This document shows, piece by piece, positions 43,918 to 54,789 of a DNA stretch of 64,000 nt. Every line of letters starts with the position of its first letter. The stretch's first letter is position 1. The notes under the pieces were generated by a model. It did no database searches. It saw only the letters and a list, made by a program, of their open reading frames with translations, and had not been told where the DNA came from. Origin of the DNA: Ailanthus altissimus (Eukaryota; Streptophyta; Magnoliopsida; Sapindales; Simaroubaceae); NCBI GenBank assembly GCA_946807835.1, contig OX327705.1, positions 11,128,501-11,192,500 on the forward strand, read 5' to 3'. The position numbers and the translations under genes are program-made.

Positions 43918-45354
43918 GTTAAAAAATCTAAGAAAAGAAATATATTAGAACAGTCTCTCAATCACTCCCCCACGTGTTTCACTCAATGATTTCACACCAC
44001 TCGTGTTTCACACAATTATTTGGCTTTTCTCGATGCTAATCTGATACGAACCTTGCCAACAATGTGACAAAACCCAGCACCATAATATAGAATTGAACCC
44101 GAGATCTTCAAGACACAAGTTTGAGGAGTCTTGACCCTTGAGTTAGCAAACCAAGAACCAAGACTATGGATGGATATAGGACGCCACACCAAGAAACCCC
44201 AAGGACACTTCAAGAATCTAGGTGATAAGTACGATTGTTTGAATGCCACAAGAACAAGCTTGATAAGTTCAAGTCCTTTTAAGAATGAAAGAAGACACAA
44301 AAACTCTCAAATTGTATTTTCTGAAATCTCTCCTCCCACTCTCAATCCCCATGGTATTTATAGAGACCATAAGAGATGTCAAGTTACAACTTTCAAATAA
44401 AAATTTCAAACTTACAACTAATACAACAATTGAAATAACAAAATTCAAACTTAATCAAATTTCCAGAAAACATGCCTAAATCAAAGGGATTAGGTTTCCT
44501 TGAATATTCAAATCTCCAGAAAATCTACCTTAATCAAAGTGATTAAGTTTCCTTGAATAATCAAATCTCCAGAAATTCTGCCTTAATCAAAGTGATTAGG
44601 TTTCCTTGAATCTGATTTGGACTTATTTGAAATGTACTTGGGCTTATGCTAGGCCCCCATGTGTTTGCCCTCCCACAAACTTGTTGAATCAGCCCATTTA
44701 ATGCTTCTTTAAATTGTTTGGCTCTAAGTCTTGTGATTGGCTCATTTGACAAACTTAATGTATCATGTGATTGATGGACTTGAGCCCTTCCAAGCCCACG
44801 TGCGAGTTCTTTCTCTTGTATGCGTATAGGCTGTGTGCAGTCTCGTTTGCATCATAATCTCACCACTCTTACCTTTTACCACTCTTGTTTTGTTCTTTGG
44901 GTTCTTAGATTAACTAAGATCCTTAAACAAACAATTCAGATTATGGAAAATTCAATAGAGTGAAATTTGGTAGGTCTGAGAAAGCAGATAAAAGATAATT
45001 CAATATCACGAGCAAAGTTTAGAACTGAAATATCACAAGCAAAGATTAGAACTGAAATATCAATTTCTATCCCAACAAGAATTTTTGTCTGTTTTGGTTA
45101 AGAAAGTTAAAATTTTAAATACTTCTCAAACCGAAACAAGTAATCATATGAACATAGAGAGATTTCTGTATATATATATATATTGCAAGAATCCCTTGAA
45201 TTTCACAAATTTTTTTTTATAAATAATATGCGGAAAATAATAAGAATGACCTCAAGAAGCACAACAATTAAGATATGGTGCTAAAAGAGAAACAAGAAAT
45301 AAAGTGATAACTAAAAGAAACAGAAAATAAATGGATACGCAAACCTCAAACTTA
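43918..45354 (-). other. G untranslated leader, interrupted by a B solo LTR
   Basis: No coding content. On the minus strand, just before the ATG, CTTTTCTTAG precedes ATTTTTTAACATG, again resembling a splice acceptor, and AAACACGTGGGGGAGTG lies upstream. A short TA repeat occurs at 45169-45183. Confidence 0.6.
44042..44854 (-). repeat. B solo LTR in G leader (813 bp), TSD TAATC
   Basis: TGATACGAACC to TTTGCATCA on the plus strand; TSDs TAATC at 44037-44041 and 44855-44859. The Pol tail frame ([14 protein letters not shown], as [10 protein letters not shown]) is open at 44561-44752 on the minus strand. Confidence 0.94.
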
Positions 45355-45356
45355 AG

Positions 45357-45372
45357 CCAAACTTTGATACCA
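45357..45372 (-). other. G primer binding site
   Basis: On the minus strand TTTGGTATCAAAG follows the LTR; one base differs from the usual TGGTATCAGAG. Confidence 0.75.
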
Positions 45373-45374
45373 AA

Positions 45375-46241
45375 TGATGGAAATCATTAATTTTGACAAC
45401 CATACACCCCAATAGTTAGATAGCTATGATACACATGGAATGCAAATTAACACCCTTCAACGAATTGAAACAAACCCGATCGTTCAAGAATGAAGTAAGA
45501 GAAACTATTCTAATACTTAATCAATGGAATGATGATAAAATAATTAGAACAGTACTTTGATTTCCCCAAAATGCCACAAACTATGAAAGTTGATAAGTTT
45601 AACGAAAAACAAAGATTTAAAGGATTTGAACACCACAAGCTGAATAAACTTGATAAGTTTCAAAGTTCATGCAAGAACTTAAAAACAAAACACTCTCAAG
45701 TGCTCCAAACTTTGTATATCACGAAATTTTCTTTCCCATGAAAAAAAACCAGCCTTGTTTATATAGAACAAAGGCTAAAACAGTTACAAATTACACCATT
45801 TAAGATAATTGCAGCATAACTCATTTGTAACTCCTTTGCATTCAACTTCAACTTGCACACCATATTATATTAATCATATTTGATCATGCTCCTTAATCAC
45901 ATCTGATCCATTGAACCATAATTTGCACTCCGTAGCACCTGATCACCAACATGGCCTGTTTATTCTTCAAGATAAGCTAAAAACTTCATTCTAATAGGGC
46001 TTGACTCTTGTCTTCATGATTTGGACTTGCTTGAATCATGTTGACCATTTTAGATTCTTCTTGCATCCTTAGAACCTTGACCGAAACGTGACTAGCTTGC
46101 TCCTTCCAAATGTTTTCCATTCAACAAGTTAAGGCTTCTTTCATTCTTTTAGCTTTAGCTCTTGTCATTGGCCCTCCATGAACGTTTAAAGGATCTTTTC
46201 CAACCTTAGCCGAATAGTGATCAACTTGCTGGTTCTCATCA
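45375..46241 (-). repeat. G 5' LTR (right, 867 bp)
   Basis: TGATGGAAATC to GGTTCTCATCA on the plus strand. On the minus strand it has a TATATAAAC box near 45757 and two ACTTATCAA motifs flanking TTGTGGTGTTC (about 45590-45660). Confidence 0.9.
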
Positions 46242-46246
46242 CAACT

Positions 46247-46512
46247 GTAGACTAGCATCAAAACGCATCAAGTTTTTATTGTGGGTGATAAAGTGATGGT
46301 TCATTTATGTAAGGAGAGTTCATGGCAAATTAAGGCAAAACATTGTGGTCCTTTTAAGGTTTTGAAGAGGACCAATGACAATGCATATGTGATAGACCTA
46401 CCCAATGATATGGCATATAAAAAACTTTTAACGTAGCAGATATCTCTACCTATCATCTTGAAGGTAACCTATATAACCACTCGAGGATGAGTTCTTTCAA
46501 AGTAGAGGAGAA
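46247..46512 (+). pseudogene. D3 integrase C-terminus and purine tract
   Basis: Continues the second repeat copy of 39829-40045 (GTAGACTAGCATC). Reads as a broken integrase end (MVHLCKES, TNDNAYVIDLPND), then AAAGTAGAGGAGAA (46499-46512) directly before the LTR. Confidence 0.8.
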
Positions 46513-46994
46513 TGATAGGCGACATCACAATCAGACCCTAGCATTCTTAAAAGATTGTAGCCCATGCAGCCCCAAAATAAAGAAGATTATGGAGGAGTCA
46601 GCACTTCCATTCTAGAACTTTGACTTTCTGCAAAATTGTACTTTCAAGAAGCCAATTGAGAATTTAAATTCCAGCAACCACTTTAAGACTTTCCAGCAGC
46701 ACTTTAGGACTTTTGATTTGCTGTAATTTTTGAATTTTACTTGCTTTTGAATTATCTTGTACTCTTTCACACTTGTAGGTTGATCGTAATAGTCTTTATA
46801 TAAATCATAAGATTGAGAGTTTGGGAATTAGTTATTGTTTCAGTATTCAAAGTAATAAACAAAGTGTTCGTTTCATAAAAACTTGTTTTGAGCTGGAGTC
46901 TAGCCAATCTCAAGTTACGTATTGTTGAACAATATCATCACAAATATGTCTTTGCGAACAAAACCGCGAGCCCATCAGCGTTTATTCTGCATCA
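46513..46994 (+). repeat. H-type 3' LTR of D3 (482 bp)
   Basis: TGATAGGCGAC to TTCTGCATCA, with a CTTTATATAAATC box near 46792. Related to the minus-strand LTR at 50907-51837, not to the D LTR in its first half. No GPxTR frame at its start. Confidence 0.8.
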
Positions 46995-47048
46995 AATTCC
47001 TTTTCAATATTTTCAAGTTTTTTTAAGTGATCCTGACACAGGAGTGTC

Positions 47049-48685
47049 TAATGTGAACCTAAAAAACAAAAGTAAGACCCGAAGCCTATTGAGGTTCATT
47101 GGCCAAGGATCAGTTTAAGTTAGATTCACAAACAAACAAAAACAAAAAGGATTTTGACATGTGATCTATAAAGAGATAAGAATCAAAGTTATACGAAATT
47201 TAGGTAGATGCCGCACTTAAGAAAGAAGAGAAAGATTGTTAGTGATAAGTCAAAGTTGAACGCCACAAGATTTAATCTTAATAAGTTCTAAAAAGTTATT
47301 TGAAGAACCAAGAGAAAATTCTCACTATTATTAAGGTTCAAACTCTAAATTTCTCTTAGGGTTACTGAAGCAGGCTCAAGATTTTAGGAGAAAATACACA
47401 AGATTTGAAAAATGAAAAACAATCACACCTTTTATTAAAATAAATTCAAACACTGATAAATTGAAAGAGATACAAAACTAAGCTCACTACTCAAGAGCTA
47501 AAGAATGGGATACTTAATAATTCACCACCCAATGAATCCTACAAGAGATACAAGGCTCTCAAACTCACCACTATAAGGAATACACCCAGAGAGATATAGC
47601 TGAATGAAGGAACTCTCCAAAGTTTATAAGTGTTTTAAAACTAAACTCTTTTCTGCCCTTCTCATCTCATCCCTCGTGGTATTTATAAAGAACACTTGGG
47701 ATGTCTTCTGTAAACACTCATTACAATATTCAAACTTGGTGGGTGAGTGTTTACAAATTTTGAAAGACAATAATTAAGATTTTCAAACTTACAACTATCC
47801 TCATACCCAAAAATCTACAAATACAGCTAACACAATAAATCAAGTATCAAAATTCAAACAAAATCTACACTAAATTCAACAAAGCATGCTCCTAAGTGTA
47901 AGATTGAAAGCAAAGTCTTCAATTCCCACAAGTTGTCAAGACTTGGTTCATCTACTAGCTGCATGACCTTCCTTCAATTATTAGACTTCAGCTTTCTCTA
48001 GAAAACTTAGATTCATATGCTATACTGATTTAGAAACTAGACACATAGAGTTTTCCAACTATATAAAGATTGCCCAATAATTCCTTCTGAAATAGTACCG
48101 GATTAATTTCAAAGTTGCTAGTTATGAATGTGACTAACACTCCTGTGTCAGTTATAGAGCCTTGTATAACCAAATTTATCAAGAGCATAAAAGGAAAAAT
48201 TAAATTAAATCCTAGGTCATAGTAGGAGTTGATTACAAAAATAGGAAATAAATAACAAGCATATTTAGGAAACAAATATTCGTATATCCTTGTTTCTAAA
48301 TTTAATCTAAGCACAAAAAAAAAGGGAACAAAGAACATAAGGATCTAATAAAATTGTGTGAGCAGTAATACATGAATAGTGAAGCAAAAACAGTAAGCTA
48401 GATCTTTATTCCTAAATTGATATGTGCCAGATCTTCCTTGTTAAATTTATATGGGTTTCATTTTGTTCTTTATATAAATTACTCCAGATCACTTAAAGAA
48501 GCTCAAATGACATTGACAAGGCATTGATTATCTTAAACACTAAATTCGATCAAATTAGTGTCTTGAACAAGGCACAAATTTGTGATGTGCTCAATTAGCC
48601 CATTTGCTTGGTTCTTGCCCTTGTCATTAGATCCCCATGGATGCTTAATGGATCTTGTAAAATTTTGAAAATCTAATTCGTATCA
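47049..48685 (-). mobile_element. F LTR F1 (minus), split by E3
   Basis: Plus-strand text TAATGTGAACC to ATTCGTATCA; about 847 bp without E3. On the minus strand its start encodes a MTRARTKQ stretch. Flanks GTGTC and TTGTT match at 3 of 5 only, so it is old. Confidence 0.75.
47366..48150 (-). repeat. E solo LTR E3 inside F1 (785 bp)
   Basis: TGAAGCAGGCTC to CTCCTGTGTCA; flanks GTTAC (47361-47365) and GTTAT (48151-48155) match at 4 of 5. Confidence 0.88.
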
Positions 48686-49715
48686 TTGTTTGATTGCTTG
48701 GAGCTGAAATAGAACTCAATGAACTCTACATAATCATATAAGAAACTAAAGGTACCAGAGATAGTTAAAGTCAAAGGAAGTTGAGTTAGGCAGTTGTTAT
48801 GTTTTTTGCATTTATTGTAGTAGTTGTATTTGCTTTTGAAATTATTATATATTGGTGGCAGTTATAAGTTATAGTAGAGTATCTTAGTCTTCACTTTCAC
48901 TATTTAGAAAGTAGCAACTCCTAAACACCAAGTTTGAAGTTCGTAACTTACCATCCCATTTGGTCTCTAAAAATACTAACTCACCATCCTACTTGGTTTC
49001 TATAAATACATGAGGATTGAAAACAGAGGGCAGAGAATAAGCCTTAAAATTTTTGTGTTTTGAGAACTCTACTTTGAGTATCTTCTTAGAACCTTGTATC
49101 TTTTTTATGGATTCCATTAAGTGGTGAGTTCAATAAAATAGCTTTTAGCTCTTATTGTAATCCTGTGGGTGGTGGAATTTTGCATAAACTTGGAAAGTAA
49201 TGAAAGTATTGTGCTCATTTTGTTTCTTTCATTTTCATTGTATTTCTTTTAATAGTTGAGCCTGCATTGGAATAATTTACATGGAGAAAGAAATAAGATG
49301 CATATCAACTTTGGAAGGAAGATCTGGTTCATAATAATTTAGGAAGGAAGTTGTGGCATCACAGTTCACTTGTTGATGCGAATCAGACTACCAAAGCTTC
49401 ACAAGATTTGTTAAGCATCCATAAGGGTCTGATGACAAGAGCAAAACCCAAAAAAATTGAAGAAAGCATTAAATGGGCTCATTAAGCACATTCCAGACTC
49501 ATGCTTTGTTCAAGACACTTATTTGCCAAAATTAAGTATTCGAAATGATCAATGGTTTGTAAATGTTATTCAAGTTCCTTTAAGAGCAAACAAGGCATAA
49601 TCATAGGGGTCCAATCACATTTTGGCCATTACAGAGAGACACTAAGTTTAGTCCAATCTATTAGCACTAGCCCATGTAATTTGAAGCCTAAAATAAGAAA
49701 TTCATAGAGAAGACA

Positions 49716-50382
49716 TGATGTGAACCTCACAAAGAAAAGTGAGACCCGACGCTCAATGAGGTTCTTTTGCCAAGGATCATTTTAATTCAGATTTTTATAT
49801 AAACAAAAAAAGAACCTTGACCCATTATCTATCCAAGATAAGAACCAGAGGTATAAGAAGATTGTAGATGCCACACTCAAGATAGATGAAAATTTGTGAG
49901 TGATAAGTCTGAAAGAATGCCACAAGATAAAAATCTTGATAAGTTCTAATAAATAGTTCTTTAAAGAACTTAAGAGAAAACTCTCAACATCAATATCATC
50001 AATTCTGATTTTTCGTTCTCCCTCATCTCTCATATATTTATAGAGACCTCTTGGGATGTGTAGCATTTATTACAGCACTAATGACAACTTAAAACTACTA
50101 ACTACCAACTACTACCAACAATTTAGGCACTTGAGATTCCAGCACTTATTACAACAATTAATAAAAACTTACAGTAATTAATGAAAACTTACAACCACTA
50201 ACTACCAACTACTACCAATAACTAGGCACTTGGAATGCTAGTACTTATTACAACAATTAATAGTAACTTATAACTACTAACAACTACCAATATTGAGACT
50301 TGATATCACATGTGCTGTTGTTCTCCATCACACATGGATGTTCAATGGACCTTGTGATATTTTGGCAACTTAGTTCACATCA
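49716..50382 (-). repeat. F solo LTR F2 (minus, 667 bp) with a D-like middle
   Basis: Ends are 10-bp inverted repeats TGATGTGAAC and GTTCACATCA; flanks AGACA and AGTCA match at 4 of 5. About 49716-50025 and 50340-50382 match F, whereas 50030-50339 matches the first part of a D LTR, including its end TCTCCATCA. The D part holds a diverged tandem repeat of roughly 100 bp (about 50080-50275). Confidence 0.82.
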
Positions 50383-50906
50383 AGTCAGCACCTCTATTCT
50401 AGATCTTTGATTTCCTGCAAATTCATACAGCCACCAGTAGAATTTGACATACTTGTAAAAATTAAAGACTTTTTTCAATTTTAAAATATTCTTGTTGAAT
50501 TAGTAGAAGTAATGTTTGAATTTTACATTTCCATTTGTTGTATTATCCATATTTGTTGACTTTTGAGATTTAGGGTAGCTATAAGTTTGTTGTATTCATT
50601 TTGTCAGCTTCATTTTTAAACTTTGGGTGTGAGGAAAGCTGTAAGTTTAAAATTTAAGTTTGAAAGTTGTAACTTGACGTCCCATGTGGTCTCTATAAAT
50701 ACCATGAGGATTGAATTATTTCAAAATTTAGAATTTATAAAATAACATTTGTGAGAGTTTTTCTCTTAAGTTCGTTAGAGAACTTTTATTAAAACTTATC
50801 AAGATTTTATCTTGTAGCGTGCTTCTAGACTTATCACCCACAACTTCTAATCCATCTTGAGAATGGTGTTTAAAATTTCTTATAACTTTGGATCTTATAG
50901 ATAACG

Positions 50907-51837
50907 TGACGCAGGACAAGCGCTGATGGGCTCACGATTTTGTTCGTGAAGACATTTATGTTGATATTGTTCAACAAGATGCAACTTGAAATTGGCTAGA
51001 TACCAACTCAAAACACATTTTTGAATAAAACACTCTGTTTATTACTCTGAATACTCAAACAATGACTGATCCCAAACTCTCAATCCTATGGTTTATATAA
51101 AGACCATTAGGATCAAGCTATAAGTGTGAAAGAGTATTATACAATTCAAAAGCAAGTAAAATTCAAACATTACAGCAAATAAAAGTCCTAAAGTGCTTGC
51201 TAGAATTTAAATTCTAAATTGGTTGCTAAAAAAGTCCTAAAAAGCTGCTGGCATCAAATTCTAAAATTGTGGCTGGAACTTAAGTCTTAAATTACAACAA
51301 TAAAGTCTTAAAAACTCAACTAATATTCCAAATTCAAATCTAACACACACTAATTCAACATATCAAGCTTTTAAGTCTTGTATTAGTAGCAAAAGTCTTC
51401 AATTCCCGCTGGCTGTCTAGATTTGATTCACCTTTTAGCTGCCTGACCTTCATTTGATTATTTGACTTTAACTTCCTCTAGAAAACTTAGAATCATGTTT
51501 TGTAAAATATTTTAGAAAGTAGACAAATACAGTTTTCCAGAGATATAAAGAATGCCTCGTAATTCATTTTGGAATAGTACCAGATTAATTCTAAATTTGC
51601 CCTTTGAAATTGTTATCTTATCTTTAGTCAAAATTATGAATGTTACCAAACCCATGCAATTGGACACTCCTGGGTCAAATAGACTTCTTAGTTTCTTCAC
51701 GGGTTTCTCAGCACATGGGCTAGTTCGGATAATTTGGATTGCTCTTAAGTTCAGTTTACAATTTCAGGGCCTGATTGTGATGCCCCCCATCACTGTTGTG
51801 CCACAATTCATTGGTCTGATCATAACGTCCCCCATCA
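50907..51837 (-). repeat. H solo LTR H2 (minus, 931 bp) with an E-like segment, TSD TAACG
   Basis: TGACGCAGGAC to GTCCCCCATCA; perfect TSDs TAACG at 50902-50906 and 51838-51842. Left part matches the LTR at 46513-46994. About 51340-51677 matches the E LTR up to its terminal CTCCTGGGTCA. The end is partly duplicated (CCCCCCATCA at 51783-51792 and CCCCCATCA at 51829-51837). Confidence 0.82.
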
Positions 51838-52153
51838 TAACGGGTCAAGATCTTTGTTTTGGTGAATCTAAAAATCTGAATTAGAATGATCATTGGGCAA
51901 AGAACCTCAATAAGTGTCAGGTCTCACTTTTCTTTGTGAGGTTTACATCACTTGTTACTGTTTACACGACTTTATTAAATTCTTATTTTCTTTAATTTCT
52001 TTTTCATTCTTATTTTATTTAGAAATAAGGCTACCAGAATATTTGTTTCCTTAGTATACTTGTTATTTATTTTCTCATTTGTAATCAATTCCTATTCCGA
52101 CCTAGGATTTGATATATTTTTCCCTTTTATACTGTTGGTAATTTGGCCATATA

Positions 52154-52252
52154 TGATGTGAACCTGACAAAATAAAGTGAGATCAGACTCTCAATGAGAT
52201 TTTTTTGTCAAGGATTGTTCAAATTCAAATTCGCAAACAAAAAAAAAAGTAC
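52154..52252 (-). repeat. F LTR fragment F5 (minus, last 99 bp)
   Basis: TGATGTGAACCTGAC onward matches F1 and F2 for about 95 bases, then ends in an A-run next to the I LTR. Confidence 0.75.
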
Positions 52253-52679
52253 TAATGGGGTACAACAGCCCATGGATAGCCAACAATATGAAGCTCAATA
52301 TTTATCCCAAACCCAATCTTAAGTTAGCCATACTTAATGGAGTCAAAGAAACTTTGAATTTGGTCATTTAGTTTTTATAGCTATTTTTAGTGCTTATTTA
52401 ATATGTTTTGATATTTGTGTTGTCTAGAAACTTTAATTTGGTATTTAAGTTTGTCTTGGAAATTTAGTTTGGCTTATTTAGTGCTCATGGAACTAAAGAA
52501 GACAAATTGAGATATTTGAGTAGCTTTTGATGATTAATGAAAAGTAGAATTTTCTACTAAGAGTTCAGTTCAGATTTTCTATTTTCTGGGCTATTTTCTT
52601 TCGTCTTGTTGAACTATATCAACAACCCTTATTTTAGTGAATGAAATCATGAACCCATAAACACTTGTCTTGCATTAGA
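52253..52679 (+). repeat. I LTR, first copy (427 bp)
   Basis: Starts TAATGGGGTAC (from TGATGGGG) and ends CTTGCATTA (from CATCA). It matches the second copy throughout with many scattered differences and some indels. Confidence 0.8.
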
Positions 52680-53118
52680 TGGCATACAGTAGCCTATGGT
52701 TAGCCAGCAATATGAATCCCAATATTATCCCCAAGGCCAATCTGAAGTCTGCCATACTTAATGAAGTCAAAGAAACTCTGGATCTGATCATTTAGCTTTT
52801 ACAGCTATTTTTAGCACTCATTTAATATATTTTGATGTTTGTGTTGTCTAGGAACTTTAATTTGGTTTTTAAGTTTATCTTGAAACTTTAGTTTGGCTTT
52901 TACTATGCTTGGAGAATAACACCAAGTATTTAGTACTTAAACTAGTAAATTCTGTATTTGATTTGCTTTTAATGATTAATGAAAAGTAGAATTCTCTACT
53001 AAGAGTTCAGTTCAGAATTTTCATTTATGAGCTATTTTCTTTCGTCTTGTTGAACGATATCAACAAACCTCATCTTCGTGAATGTAATCATGAACCCATC
53101 AACGCTTGTCCCACGTCA
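52680..53118 (+). repeat. I LTR, second copy (439 bp)
   Basis: Starts GATGGCATACAG directly after the first copy and ends CCCACGTCA before the primer site. Confidence 0.82.
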
Positions 53119-53120
53119 GA

Positions 53121-53133
53121 TGGTATCAGAGCC
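53121..53133 (+). other. I primer binding site
   Basis: TGGTATCAGAGCC, two bases after the second LTR. Confidence 0.85.
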
Positions 53134-54013
53134 TTGTCTTGAGATGGCAGGCCCCAATGACTTGAATGGAGATGGTTTGAATGCTTTAGATAAACATATA
53201 ACAGAGTTTTTGAGAGATATAAAGGAACGAATGGCAGCATTGGTAGAATTGTTTTTGGTTTTGAAAAATAAAGATCTACTGCAACAAGAACAAAGGGTGG
53301 CAAGGAGAAGATCACTCAAGCAGCCATATTTTGCACCCTTAAATTTCAATTTGAAGGAGGAAGTCAAAGATGAAATTTAGGTTAGGCAGCAAGCAAGATG
53401 AGCAGACATGATTGCAAGAAGTTGGCCTTATGTTTTACCCCTCCAATGGATGATTTAGGAGAGGGAGAATAAGTCAATTCAGATGATGCTAAACCCAAGA
53501 AATATTTTGGTGATTATAAAATTAGATAGCTGAAGAAAAGAGAGAACATGCTGTGTGTATGTACACACCTGTTCAACCCAAGGAAACCTGAAGAAAGAAA
53601 ATCTTTGTCGGAAAGTATTTAGTTGTTAATAATGTGTGTAAAGTCATTATTGACAGTTGTAGCTGTGAGAACTTAGTGTCTCAAGCTTGGTTGATCATCT
53701 CAAACTCCAGATGTAACCACATCCATCACCATACAACATAGGGCGGGTTTAGAAAGGGCCAAGTGTTGATATTACAAAGCAATGCCAATTGCCTCTTTCT
53801 ATTGGTAAGAGCTAAATATATAATGTGTTTGTGTGATGTAGTCAAAATGGATGCTTGTTATGTGTTGTTAGGGTGTCCCTAGCAATAGGATGTGGGTTAT
53901 ATATGTAAGGAAAAGGATAACACTTAATTCTTTTACTTGGAACCAAAAATGGATATGATGGTACGAAGTCAAACCAAAAAGGCAGTCCGAGGCAAAGACC
54001 TCTACTTCAAATA
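53134..54013 (+). pseudogene. I gag N-terminus and protease, broken
   Basis: LEMAGPNDLNGDGLN with a helical stretch (FLRDIKERMAALVELF) is open to 53380; then most of gag is missing and protease follows (VIIDSCSCENLVSQ, CYVLLG) with frame breaks. It shares the D-S-C protease centre with D and D2. Confidence 0.75.
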
Positions 54014-54789
54014 TGATGTGCCTTGATCTTCAAAATAGATTATTCAGAATAAAAACAAATTTTGATTTTTAAGATGAGGTTGCTGTCCGATTTTTGTGGT
54101 CTTTTCTTTAAGTGTTTAGGCTGAATTATAACAAATAAATGGTAAATCAGATGGAGGATAGAACAAAAAAAGAGTGATAAGTCAGTAACTATCTTTAAGA
54201 GTTGGAAAACTTGAGAAGACAATGTTTTAGAGAGAAAAAGGTCTTCTTTTTCGAGCATAAAATTCAAGAATAAGGCAACTGCCTCTACAAGTAGTTTAAG
54301 ATGCCTTATATAGGCTTACAAGATTAGGAAAAATCCTAATTTTACCTAATTAGCTTAAAAGGCCTAAAACAACTTAAATAAGCCCAAACTGACTTTGACA
54401 ACTTAAAACAAAACTAAACATATTTTAAAAAGGCCTAAAAACATGGAAATAGAGAGAGAGAGAAGCAAAATAATAAAATTAAGTCCAAAAAGAAGCAACT
54501 GAAACCTAATAGCATGCAAATAAGACTCTTGTCAGCCTATTTAAGCATAAAGTCGTCAACAGCCTCTAGATCATGTTCCAAGCTCTAATTGAAGGCAAAT
54601 AAATACCTTTGGTCCATTTCCATTCAGATCACAAGATTCCAAGCCCATAGAAGTTTCAATCGCTCCAATTTAACTACTTATGGCCCTTTGAAGCTGTTGG
54701 CCTTAGCTCTTGTTATTGGTCCATCTGAAGTCTCTTTTATGCTCAAATCACCTTTCTAAGTTGATTTAGAACTGTCATGATGCACATCA
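54014..54789 (-). repeat. A' solo LTR in I (776 bp)
   Basis: TGATGTGCC to TGCACATCA on the plus strand; flanks AAATA and AAAGA match at 4 of 5. It shares with 13562-14397 the extra block near the 3' end (minus strand). Confidence 0.85.

Larger units (their letters stand above)
40046..46241 (-). mobile_element. Family G deletion derivative on the minus strand, TSD CAACT
   Basis: Plus-strand ends TGGTGCCAATC and GTTCTCATCA, perfect TSDs CAACT at 40041-40045 and 46242-46246. Both LTRs (about 870 bp), primer site, purine tract and a shortened coding region are present. Three later solo LTRs (two A, one B), each with its own perfect TSD, sit inside it. Most of pol is deleted, so it must depend on proteins of other elements. 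Confidence 0.92.
39009..46994 (+). mobile_element. D-related element D3 with an H-type 3' LTR, 5' part missing
   Basis: Integrase sequence at 39009-40045 continues at 46247 after removal of element G, reaches a purine tract AAAGTAGAGGAGAA and an LTR at 46513-46994. Upstream LTR, gag, RT and RNase H are absent. The internal region resembles D but the LTR belongs to another family (H). Confidence 0.8.
47034..49268 (+). mobile_element. E LTR E4 (plus), split by F1
   Basis: Begins TGACACAGGAGTGTC (47034-47048), is interrupted by F1, resumes at 48686 and ends near GAGCCTGCAT (about 49268). A CTATAAATACATG box lies near 49010, next to a diverged duplicate of itself about 40 bases upstream. The TSD is not clear. 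Confidence 0.7.
49374..51951 (+). mobile_element. F solo LTR F3 (plus), TSD CTTGT, split by F2 and H2
   Basis: TGATGCGAATC to GGTTTACATCA, perfect TSDs CTTGT at 49369-49373 and 51952-51956. Start encodes KGLMTRAKPKK. Pieces: 49374-49715, 50383-50906, 51838-51951. The middle piece has CTCTATAAATACC and AACTTATCAAG...TTGTAGCGTG...GACTTATCACC (50798-50845). Confidence 0.85.
46995..52153 (+). mobile_element. F LTR remnant F4, host of the E/F/H stack
   Basis: Pieces 46995-47033, 49269-49373 and 51952-52153 line up, in order, with the reverse complement of the LTR F1 (for example TTTAAGTGATC, GGAATAATTTACAT, CCTAGGATTTGATAT). D3 lies immediately to its left, E4 and F3 are inserted in it, and it is cut at 52153. 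Only LTR sequence is present. Sequence match is by eye and the copy is diverged. Confidence 0.6.

Noticed and set aside
47366..48150. E units as Helitrons or MITEs
   Set aside because: TG...CA-type ends, 5-bp TSDs, a TATA box and related ends to other LTRs fit solo LTRs. There is no Helitron CTRR hairpin or MITE terminal inverted repeat.
49269..49373. Unique host sequence between E4 and F3
   Set aside because: It lines up with the F1 LTR (GGAATAATTTACAT, AAGGAAGATCTGG), so it is part of the F4 remnant.
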